A DNA stretch of 25,558 bases, taken from Parvularia atlantis. Lineage: Eukaryota; Opisthokonta; Rotosphaerida. The stretch's first letter is position 1, and every line of letters begins with the position of its first letter. The stretch spans positions 1 through 25,558 of the forward strand of contig CALSCO010002180.1 of assembly GCA_943704415.1 (NCBI GenBank), in the 5' to 3' direction. The notes beneath the pieces were generated by a model that saw only the letters and a list, made by a program, of their open reading frames with translations, made no database searches and was not told the DNA's origin. The translations under genes were made by a program, and so were the position numbers. Below, piece after piece: positions 1 to 9,020 of the stretch.

Positions 1-30
1 CCCCCCCTGTGAGCTGTGAACCACCAGCGA
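1..30. other. Window edge: poly-C then acceptor-like sequence
   Basis: The window opens with seven C residues, then a CTGTGAAC stretch and CAG at 25-27, directly before the first usable ATG at 31. Introns elsewhere in the window contain long C or G runs followed by a branch-like motif and CAG, so this edge may be the tail of an intron. The methyltransferase gene could therefore have an earlier exon outside the window. Confidence 0.35.
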
Positions 31-2567
31 ATGGATAGCCGCCGGTGCGCGCGCGCGCACGCGATGCTCGTGCGCGGGCCGCACATTGACGCGCACGGCA
101 CACGGCAGCGCGCGCACGACCGCGACGACAAGAGCGACGCGGACGCTCGCTTGCGATCGCTGCGGGCGCTGGCGCGAAGTGAGCGCGCCCGAGGACGTGC
201 TCGCGCACCTGCTCGAGTCGCCCGTGCCGCTCGTCTGCTGCGACGTGCCCGAGCGTGACGGCGGGAGGCAGCGCGCCGCCGCCGCCGGCCCGCGCATCCA
301 GCACACGGTGGCCTGCGCGCTGTGCCACAAGCGGCGCGTGCCGGCCGTCAGCGCGCCAGCGGGCCGCGGCAGCTGCTGCGATCTCCTCGGGGCCGACTGG
401 CGGCAGGTGCGCAGGCGCCCGTCCGCCCATCGCAGCCGCGTCGCGCTGACTGCGTGCGACGGTGCAGGACGTCGCGCTGCTTGAGGAGCAGGACGACAAG
501 ACGTGGACCGACCTGCCGCTGCTGACGCGCGCACAGCTCAAGGCACTGCTGCAGCCGCCGGCGCCACCTCCGGATGCGGACGAGGGACGCCAGCGCAAGC
601 GCAAGCGCGCCCCGCTCGCGTGCGCGTGCGGTCGACGGGACGGCGGCGAGGACGACGCCGCAACGGTCGCGTGTGACAGCTGCGAACGCGCGTTTCACGC
701 CGTCTGCGTCGGTGCGGGCTCTCGACCTGTGCGCTCCAGGGGCCCGTTGAGCAGCCGCGTGCAGGCGTGCGCACGGACGACGTGCCCGCGCTCTGGTCGT
801 GTCCCGAGTGCGCCGCGCGCGACGAGAGCGACGACATCGACGTCGGCGGCAGCGACGGCGACACGGCCGCCCGCAGTGCCACCGGCGACGACGCCGAGCT
901 GCCGGGTGCGCGCAGACCTGACCCGCGCGCTGGCCTGACCGCACGCTCGGCCAGACGGCTCGGTCGTGTGCCACATGCACCCGCGGTTCCTGCTCGTCCT
1001 CGGCGACTTTGCGAGCGTGCTCGAGCACTACCCGCCGCCGGCCCAGGCCCGCCCCGTCGCGCTGCTCGTCACCGACCCGCCGTCTGGCCTGTGTCAGGGC
1101 ATCTACCAGGTGCGTGTGCGCACGCGCTGCCCCGCAGTGCCGCTCACTGCGGGCCGCCGCAAGTGGGACGAGGCCGTCTCGCCGTGGTGCGCACTGTGCT
1201 GCCACGGTAAGCCTGCCGCTGACTGCGCCGCGCGCACAGGGCGTTCTGGTGCGTGCTGCAGACGGCCGCTGCGTGTGCGGCTCACGGCGAGGGCGCGGGG
1301 CAGGACGGCCGTGCGGCACGTGGCGGCGCCGCGCACGGCCGTGGTCGTGCTCGCGGGCGCGTCACAGTTTGTGCCTGAGATAGTGGCGTACAGCGTCGCG
1401 CGGCGTGCCCGCCGCTCATGCTTGCCGCGCTAAGGTCATCCGCAACCGCGACGTCAACAGCCTGCTCACGCAAGTGCCGCGCGCACGGCAGCTGCGCGAC
1501 ATCGACGCGAGCGTGCTCGGGTGCGCCGTGCGCTCTGCGTGACCGCGCTGACGTGGTGCAGTGACCACCTGCGTGCCGAGCTCAGCAGGCCCACGCGCGC
1601 GGTGCGCGCCCCGACCGCCGCCGACGGCTCGGGCCCGCAGCTCGCTCTGCCCGCGTACAAGTACAGCTTCTACTGGCTCAACAACAACATGGTGCGCGGG
1701 CGCCTGCACCGGGTGTGGCCGCCTCACGCCGCTCGGTGGCAGGGCTACCCGATCGCGATGCACAAGATGCCTCTGCGCTTCCTTGAGGACATCGCCGTCT
1801 TCTACCGCGCGCGCGACTCGGTTACGTTCCACCCGCCCGCGATCGGTGCGCGTGGGCTGCCGACGTCAGTGCACCGCTCACGGCACACCCACCGTAGCCA
1901 TGCCGTACATCGACTCCGTCTTCCGGCCGTTTGCCAAGGGCAAGGCTTCTGCGGCGCGCGCGCCGTCGCGCCAGGTGCTGCGCGCGCCGTACTTCAACGC
2001 GGACCTGCACACGTCGGCGTCCAACTTCCTGCCGATCCCGTTCGCGAGTGCGTGCCTCGGCCCTGCTTTGCGGCGGAACGGCTCACGCGCGCCTGCAGAG
2101 AGCGAGGCCGCCGTGCGGCGCCTGCACCCGCACCGCAAGCCGCGGCGCCTGCTGCAGTACCTCGTCGAAACGTTCACCGACGCGGACGAGATCGTCTTGG
2201 ACTCGTTCATGGTGAAGCTGAACGCAGCGGCTTCTGTCGCGCCGCCTGATTCAGTGCGCGCACAGGGATCGGGCACCGCGGGCGAGGCGGCACTCGCGAC
2301 CGGGCGGCGCTTTGTCGGCGTCGAGCGGGCGCGGAGCCACTTTGCAACGGCCGTGGCGCAGATTGACCCGGATGGCGTCGGGCGGACGTACCGCGTGCGT
2401 GCTGACCGTTTCTGGCCAGCACCGAAGCCTCACACGCGGTGCAGGTGCCGCGCGACGCGCTGCAGCGGCTGCTGCGCGACTGGGCCAACCTGCTCACGAC
2501 GCACACTGCGCATTTCGTGCCGGCCTGGCGCGGGCAGGCGTGGGACTGGACCAAGCCGATGCGGTGA
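31..2567 (+). CDS. CW/PHD zinc-finger fused to beta-class DNA adenine methyltransferase
   Basis: Exons: 31-44, 109-406, 468-711, 765-905, 955-1109, 1164-1186, 1240-1248, 1304-1394, 1435-1520, 1562-1691, 1743-1845, 1898-2047, 2099-2211, 2266-2394, 2445-2567; 602 aa. Residues 20-50 resemble a CW zinc finger (CDRCGRWR) and a second CW-like C-x2-C-KRR unit follows. A PHD finger with all eight ligands (C4HC3) lies near 156-205. The C-terminal half is an N6_N4 methyltransferase in beta order: motif IV VTDPPSG (273-276 is DPPS), then KMPLRFLEDIAVFYR near 405, then HPHRKP and motif I VLDSFMGSGT near 514-523. This order and wording match phage and bacterial adenine methyltransferases. Known for the family: SAM-dependent N6-adenine methylation of DNA. 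Inferred: chromatin-guided 6mA writer in the nucleus. Oddities: DPPY is DPPS, the PHD lacks the usual cage Trp (CDSCERAFH), and the CW lacks its first Trp. Fourteen introns argue against recent transfer. A 5' exon may lie outside the window. Confidence 0.85.
1240..1248 (+). other. 9-nt microexon in the methyltransferase gene
   Basis: This 9-nt exon lies between introns 1187-1239 and 1249-1303, both with GTGCG donors and CAG acceptors. It restores a WAFW stretch after the WDEAVSP motif, where phage relatives have a Trp about ten residues past WD. Skipping it keeps the frame and removes three residues, so it could be alternatively spliced. The assignment rests on frame and family spacing only. 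Confidence 0.6.
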
Positions 2568-2727
2568 ACTGTATGATCTGACAACGGGCCAACAACAACA
2601 ACGGCAGGACGGTAGGGGAGGGCAGTTGATGTGCGCGGGGACAAGGGGAGAGATTGATGAGAGCTAAGAAGGAATCGCCGTGCTGAGCGGAGGGGTGCCT
2701 CGGGGTCGCGGTGTGTGCGGCACACGC
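2568..2727. other. Convergent intergenic spacer
   Basis: About 160 nt separate the stop codons of two convergent genes, the largest gap here except the AT-rich one at 25324. It holds a CAACAACAACAA stretch and a G-rich purine tract near 2605-2660. No AATAAA signal, RNA gene or further coding stretch was seen. Confidence 0.6.
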
Positions 2728-5700
2728 TCACCCGTGGTTGCGGAACGGCCGTCCCTCTGGCCTGTCGGGCTTCTGCGGCAGCTCCTTGTACCGGAAGCCC
2801 TCGGGCGCGACGCTGCCGGCAAAGCGCCGGACGGTCGACGGGGGCAGCTCCTGCGCACACGACTCAGCGTCGCGGCGGGCCAGACGCGCACCGGGCGCAC
2901 TTTCTTCCCGCCAAACGCCGCGACCTTGGACGCGACGATTGACTCGCGCGAGCCCTTACTGGCCTCGATCACCGCGGCGGCGTTGCTGGACGCCGGGCGC
3001 GACCCAGCCGGGGTGGAGGATGACGAGGACGTGGTCGTGCTGGACGCCTGCTGCACGGCCTGCTGCACAAACGACGTCCTGCGTGTGCACGCGCGCGCGG
3101 AGGGCTCAGCTTGCGCAACGGCGCACAACGCCGCTGCCCGGCGCACCGCAGCGGCTGCGGCTTGCTGCCCTGCACGGGGCCGGCGTACGCCTGCGGCGCG
3201 TCGCGCTCCTGCTGCACAATCGTCAGGGACGGCTTGGACGGCAGCGGTTTGTTGGCGCTCGCGTTCGCCGCGGCCGACGCGGCCGACGCGGCCGGGGCAG
3301 CGCCGCTGCGAGTGCGTGTGTCAGCAGGCGATGCACCGGTGACCAGGCATCGCGCACCCTGCGGCGCCCACGGGCTTGCTCGCGTTGTACGTCTGCGGCA
3401 CGGCGGGCGCGGGGCCCTTGATCACCTGCACGGTCGACTTGGGGTCCATCTTGAGGAACTGCGAGACCGGCACGCTCTTCGAGATCTTCTCGGGCAGGCG
3501 GAAAATGGCCTGCATCCGCGATGCACACGCGTGAGCTCGCGCGAGTGTTGCACCACGGCAGCACGGCGCACCTTGATGTAGCGGTCGAGCTGGCGCTGCA
3601 GGACCGTGGCCGTGCTCTCGGTCACCTGGAACGGCTGGCTGGGCAGGTCCGGAATTGTGCGCGGCTTGCCCGTGAAGCCGGCCTCCTCGCGGAAGAGCGT
3701 GATGAGCGACGCGTGGAAGCCGTAAAAGTCGTCGTGCGACTTCTGCACGTAGTACATCATGTTGTCCTCGCGCACGACCTCGACGATGTACACCTGCACG
3801 GGGCGCGTGAGCCGCGTGCGCCGCGTCGCGACCCAGCACACGTACGTAGGCGTCGTTCTTCTTGGCGTCAAGCTTGCGGTGTTCCTTGACGGCAGCGCGC
3901 GCGATTGGCACGGCGGGGCCGCTGGCAAAGGCGGCCGACTGGCGCGCGGCCTTGGTGGTGCGCGGGCGGGCGTCAAGATGCGGTCATGTGCACGGGCGCA
4001 GCACGCACGGGGGCGGCGGGCCGGGCAGCGCCGCCAGCGGGCGCGGCAGCGCCGGCCTTGGCAGTCGAGGCGGGTACGGCGGGGGCAGGGGGCTGCGATG
4101 AGCGCTCAGCGACATGCTCAGCGCGCACACGACTCGGCGCGGCACCTTGCTGCCCGCGGCCGGCGCGGCCGGCTGCATCGTCGTCTTGCCCGGCTGCGTC
4201 GTGATCGCCTGCTTCTCCGGCACAGACGGTGTCCCGGCCGGCGACTGTGTGGCCGGCTGCTGCGTCTGCGTCTGCTTCATCTGCTGCTGCTCGGGCCGCG
4301 GTGGCGGGGCGCCGCCGCCGCAGCAGCCGCCCCCGGAACGCTGCGTCGCCGGCGGCGGCAGCATCGGCGCGTCGCCGGCCGAGTTGGACTTGCGCGGGCG
4401 GGTGAGCAGGCACACCGACGCCACGGCGCAGGGCACGCACCCCAACGTCAGAGCCCGGCCCGGACGTCTCGCTGTCAAACGTGCGCGTCTGGCGCAGCTT
4501 GACCTTGCGAAACTCGGGCTCGTCCTGCTGGCTGTGCACGGCGGCCACGGGTGGCGGGGTGAGCGCGCGGGCGGTACACGGCATACGCGCGGCCACGCAC
4601 GCCGACTCGCGCTTGATCTCCTCAGGCGTCTTGGACTGGCGCAGGTTCGACTTGAGATTGCTCAGCACGACCTCGGGCGCTTCGGTCGGCGGCGGCGACG
4701 CCGGCTGTGTGCGGGGCAGCCGGTTGGGCAGGCGTGTGGGCATGCACGCGCGGCGGCGCACCTTGGCGGCGGGGTCCGCATACACCTGGGTCTTGCGCAG
4801 GTTGCTGCTGATGTTCTGGAACTGCGCGCGGGCGTGCGGGCGCATGAGAGGCGATGTCGTGCACACGCGCGCCGCACCTCGTTCAGCTGGCTCTTGGAGC
4901 GCTCCTGCTCGACAATGATGTTGACCTTCTTGGCCGGCGAGCTCGCGGGCGCCGCGGTCGAGGCGGGCGTCGTGGGCGCCGAGCTGACGAGCTTCGTGCT
5001 GCTGCCGGTGTCGATCGAGACGCGCTGTGCCCACGTTTCAGCACAGCTGATGCGCAGGCATGCGGCGTACGCACCCCGCTCGCCGGCGAGCCCGGCGCCG
5101 ACTGGCGCTCCTCGGCGATGATGGCGTCGACGCGCGAGGCGATGGGCTGGTGTGCGACACGTATGAGCGGCGCAGCCGGCGACGAAGGCAGCGTACCTTG
5201 CTGGGCAGCTGCTTGCTGTCTTCGGCCGACGGCGTGGCCGGCGCGGGCGTGGCCGGCATCGACGACGCCACAGAGGCGCCTCCTGAGGCGGCCGCGGCCT
5301 CCTGCTCCTGCACGTAGCGCTGGTACTCCTCCTCGTCCATGAACGCGTCTGGCACGGGCTCCAGGTCTGCCTCCTCGTACAGGCGCTCCTGCTCCTGTTG
5401 TTTTTGCGCGACGACGGGCGTGAGCAGGCGCCGGCATGTGCTTGCGCGCAGATGCGCACCGCGCGCTCGCGCTCGTCCTGCGCCAGCTGCTGCATCTCCT
5501 CCATGAGCGACTGCTTGATAACCACGTCTGAGACGCGGATCGTGTACTTGTTGTTGGGCACGTGCGTCAGCTCGATGCCGAGCCCGTCGGCTGCGCGCGG
5601 CGCAGTGGCCGTTGAGCCGACAGTGAGAATGTGCACGCGGCCGCGCACCCTGGTTGATCACGAGCAGGTCGAGCGGGATGTACGCGATCAGGTGCAGCTT

Positions 5701-6980
5701 GTCGTTGTTGCCCTTGGGCAACTTGGCCAAGATGAGCAGGTCGTTGAACAGGTAGAGATGCCGGCGGTCTTTCTCCTTGTTGCCGTCCATCAGCGTCACG
5801 GACAGGTCGCGGATCATCTGGCGCGAGGGCGCGATAATCTCGACTTTCTGTTGCCGCGCGCGACTGTGAGCGAGAGCGACCGAAGGCGCGCGCGCGCGCG
5901 CGCCGCACCTCGGCGAAGCGCTGCTGCAGCGCGAGCATCTTCTGCGACGCCTCGGCTTGGCGCGACGCCCTGGCTCGCGGGGGTGAGCACGGCACACGCG
6001 GCAGACAGCGTCACGGCGCGCGCACTCGTTGACGATCGCCACGACCATCTCGATCTTGCGGAAGGCCTCCTCGAGGTCGGCGCGGTCGTCGTGCTTCTCG
6101 TCCGTGTGCTTCATGATCTCCTGCATCACGCCCCGCGGCACAGTGCGTGAGCCCAGAGCACCGCCGAAGCAGCAACACGCTTGTGGCACGCACGCGCAGC
6201 AGCAGCGGGTACTTGCAGATGCGCTGCACGGGCTTGATGAGGAACGAGCCCAGGTCGAGCGAGCGGCACTCGGGGCGCTGGCGTGCCTCCTGCAGCGGCC
6301 GGCCGTGACGGCGCGTGTGAGCGGCGCGCACGGTCTGCTAGCAAGGGCGCACGTTGAGGAAATTGCGGAACTGCTTCGTCTTGATGCTGTCGATCTTGCT
6401 GAGCGCGTACGGGTGGTTGCTGCAGTACATGTTGTACATCTTGAAGTAGTCCGACTGCGCGTCGCCCGCGGTGAGCACGCCCGTGCAGCCGCCCACCGCG
6501 CGCAGCAAAGCGCACCACGCGAATGAAGATGTCACCGATCTGCGGGATGATCTGGTAGATCTCGCGGCGGTCCTCGAGCGTGCGCAGCAGCTCCTGTGCA
6601 CCCGCCCTCGTCAGCGCTGCGCAGCCAGCACGCGGGGTGCGCCTGGTCCGGCGCACCTGGTTGACCGGCACCAGCGACTCGATGTTGGAGAAGATGGTCG
6701 TCACGTCCTTGGCCGAGAGGATCTTTGACTGGCGCAGCTGCTGCAGGTACACCTGCGGGAGCGGATTGTCAGGGGTTGAGCACGCGCCGCGGGGCGCGCT
6801 CGTTCGCGTGCCTCGATGATGATGTCGAGGTCGCGCACGTAGTCGCGCTCGGTCTGCAGCAGCTCAAAGATAACCTCCTGGCGCTTCTTCTCCTTCTCCG
6901 ACAGGCGGCCGAGGATCATGCCATCGATGTCGTCCGTCCTGTGCACGCGTGCTCAGCATGCCGCGTGGTGCGTCTCACGG

Positions 6981-7013
<33 letters not shown>

Positions 7014-7760
7014 CGCACCACTTCCCCGGCGCCGCCATCGGCATGACCGAGACGACGCGGCTCACGACGCGGTCCTTGTCGGCGGCGGTGGCGGGCGCGG
7101 CGGGTGCGGCCGGCGCGGCCGGCGCGGTGTCCTTGTCCTTCTTGGGCTACGCGGGCGGCGGCGGTGAGACGGGCAACGCGGCGGCGAACGGCCCACGCGC
7201 CCAACCTTGGTCTTGTACATCTTGTACCACGCGCGGTTCTTCTCGGCCGAGATGGCGGCGTCGCCGGCCGCGGGCACGTCGGCGGTCTCGGCATACTGCG
7301 CGCGGCGGGCGTCATGAGCGGGCTGCGCGAGGAGGGAGGGGAGGGGATCCCGCGCGCGCACGTCGTCGGCGTTGTCGCCGGTCGTGATCTCGACGTAGTT
7401 GCTCGGGAACCTGCGCGGGCGGCACGCGGGAGTGGCCGTGAGCGCGCCGCGACGCGGACGGGGGGACACCCGCGGCGCACCAGCCCACGTTGCCGTTCAG
7501 CTCGCCCTCCCACCACGCGCCGTCGGCCGAGCCCGTGAGCGTCACGATGTCGCCCTCCTCGATCGCGAGCTCGTCCGGCTCGCTCGCCTGGAAGTCCCAG
7601 AGCGCCTTGACCTGCGCCCGCCCGCCCGCCCGCCCGCCCGCGCGTGCTCAGCGCACGGATCTTGTTTGCGCGGTGCGAACGTGGCGCGGTGCGACGTGGC
7701 GCGGTGCGAGAGGGGGGCGCGAGAGGGGCGGCGCACCTTCACGCCCGCCTGCGCCTCCAT
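2728..7760 (-). CDS. SH3-DH-PH-PX Rho guanine nucleotide exchange factor
   Basis: Exons (high to low): 7760-7737, 7611-7481, 7410-7362, 7295-7206, 7146-7019, 6938-6812, 6752-6657, 6593-6516, 6454-6353, 6289-6194, 6120-6026, 5969-5909, 5847-5649, 5590-5460, 5394-5197, 5146-5075, 5024-4878, 4821-4762, 4704-4601, 4531-4441, 4388-4146, 4092-4009, 3938-3846, 3793-3572, 3509-3358, 3305-3147, 3078-2901, 2850-2728; 1110 aa. SH3 at about 9-65 (ALWDF, WWEGEL, GW-FPSNYVE). DH at about 150-345 (LLQTERDYVRDL, IGDIF, LIKPVQRICKYPLLL). PH at about 360-455 (HLYLFNDLLILAK). Three short LRxT/S motifs at about 615-680. Pro/Gln-rich linker. PX at about 834-920. DH-PH units load GTP on Rho/Rac/Cdc42; PX binds phosphoinositides; SH3 binds Pro-rich ligands. 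Likely a cell-polarity or actin regulator at membranes. The start is the first Met before the SH3, 14 nt after the Rtt109 stop; see the finding on possible fusion. The acceptor for the exon at 3938 could instead be the AAG ending at 3951. Confidence 0.87.
5887..5903. repeat. Alternating (CG)n tract in an intron
   Basis: Seventeen bases of strict G/C alternation lie inside the 61-nt intron 5848-5908 of the RhoGEF gene. Similar tracts sit in introns at 14611-14627 and 25133-25149. Such sequence can form Z-DNA; whether it does here is not known. Confidence 0.8.
6979..7007. repeat. Homopolymer G run (29 nt) in an intron
   Basis: Twenty-nine consecutive G on the plus strand (C in the sense of the RhoGEF gene) lie in its intron 6939-7018. 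The intron has a normal GTGCG donor, a GCTGAG branch-like motif and a CAG acceptor. The run length in the assembly may be inexact. Confidence 0.95.
7616..7642. repeat. CCCG tetranucleotide repeat in an intron
   Basis: About six tandem CCCG units adjoin the acceptor of the longest intron in the window (7612-7736, 125 nt), the first intron of the RhoGEF gene. On the sense strand it reads as CGGG units just before the CAG. Confidence 0.85.
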
Positions 7761-7774
7761 CGCCGGCTGCTCTT

Positions 7775-8985
7775 CTACGGAATACGCCTTCTGGGCGCCA
7801 GCACATTCACCGTGCTCACTGCGGCCGGCACGGGCGCTGCCACGGCGTCCACGCGGGCCGCACGCGCCAGCCGCACGGCCGCGGCATCGGCCTGCGCGAC
7901 GACGGCGGCCGGCAGCGCGTGCCGCGCGGCGTGCACGGCGGCGATGGCGAGCGCGCGCGTCGCGAAGGAGGCCTCCGGGCCGGCGCGGAACAGGTCGACG
8001 GGGCTGTCGTCGGGCGCGGTCGATGCGGCGCTGGTGCTGCTGCTGCGGGGCGCGAGACGGAGTACGAAGAGCGTCGGATGCTGCGCGCTCTCCTGCGTTT
8101 CGTCCTTCGTGAGCAAGCGGCAAGCGCACGTACGCGATCGAGCACGCGCACCACGCCGCCGCCCAGCAGCACGAAGAACGTCGCGACCGGCTGCCGCGCG
8201 TGCTGCCGCAGCGCTGCGAGCTTGGCGTCATCCGGAAAGCGCGGGATCTGCTCGCCGGCGGGCGCGGCGGCGGCGTACGGCAGCGCCGTGTCGAGCTTGG
8301 CGCCGAGGCGCGCGGCGACGTCGCGTGGCAGCTCGCGGCCGATCGTGTGCGCGTGCACGCGCGTCACGGCCGCCGCGTCGGCGAGCGTCTCGGCCCACCA
8401 CAGCGCGAGCTGCGCAGACGCGCGTCAGACACAACTCGCGCTTGGGCAGACGCTGCACACCTTGGTGTTGGCCACGGCCTGCGGCGGCCGCGCGCCCGCG
8501 CCCGCAAACTTGCCCGCGGCTCGCTCCGAGTGCGCAAAGAGGTACTCCGGGTGGCTGCTGGCGAAGATGTGGCACGCGACGAGCCCGCGCGGCGCAAGCG
8601 AGTCGAGGTAGCCGTGCACGAGCGCCCGCACCAGTACGCGCTGGCACGCACGCGGCTCGCACAGCCCCGTCGTGTCGATGTACTGCAGGTACGCGGCGCG
8701 GCGCTGCGCCACCGGCAGCGTCGTGTCGCCGGCCGGGTACTCGTGCGCCTGCAGCCCCGCCAGCGGCACCTCGGCCTCGTCGTCGCTCGTCTGCGTCACA
8801 AGCACCTGCCAGCACGTCCCGTTGGGCACCTGCAGCGCCTTGTCGACGTCGGCCCGCGCGCGCTTGGCCGGGCGCTCGCTCGGCGCTGCGTGCCGGTGCG
8901 CGTACACGCGCAGCCGCCCGAGCTCGCTGCCGAGGCCCGGTGCGCGCGCGAGGCTCGCGACCACGGCGTCGTGGATGCTACCCAT
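7775..8985 (-). CDS. RTT109: Rtt109-type (KAT11) histone acetyltransferase
   Basis: Exons: 8985-8461, 8409-8134, 8092-7775; 372 aa. It contains the Rtt109/p300-like core: LQYIDTTGL near 108, a YLDSLAPRG helix, HIFASSHPEYLFAHS near 147, LALWWAETL across the first splice junction (WW at 179-180), and IPRFPDDAK with DD at 235-236 and Lys 238. In yeast Rtt109 an acidic pair and a nearby auto-acetylated Lys occupy the matching DD-x-K, and the WW lies by the acetyl-CoA site. Known for the family: acetylates newly made histone H3 (K56, also K9/K27) with histone chaperones during replication. The last 105 residues are Ala-rich and not recognised. The second intron (8093-8133) uses GTACGT in phase 0; a GTGCGC donor 4 nt downstream would put the tail in an Arg-rich frame with poor codon bias, so it was not used. 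The start follows the uL11m stop by 35 nt. It is nuclear by family. Confidence 0.78.
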
Positions 8986-9020
8986 CGGCGAGATGTACAC
9001 AAATGTGCTTCTACCGTGCC

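Noticed and set aside
348-1319. Long open stretch on the minus strand, about 320 codons
   Set aside because: Arg-rich translation with no motif, antisense to the methyltransferase gene; typical of GC-rich DNA read in a wrong frame.
31-2567. Bacterial contamination as the source of the methyltransferase
   Set aside because: The reading frame is interrupted by 14 introns with the same donor style as the neighbouring housekeeping genes.
3973-5034. Minus-strand open stretch of about 350 codons read as one exon
   Set aside because: It shifts frame relative to the homologous RhoGEF segments; introns with GTGCG donors restore the linker motifs and correct phases.
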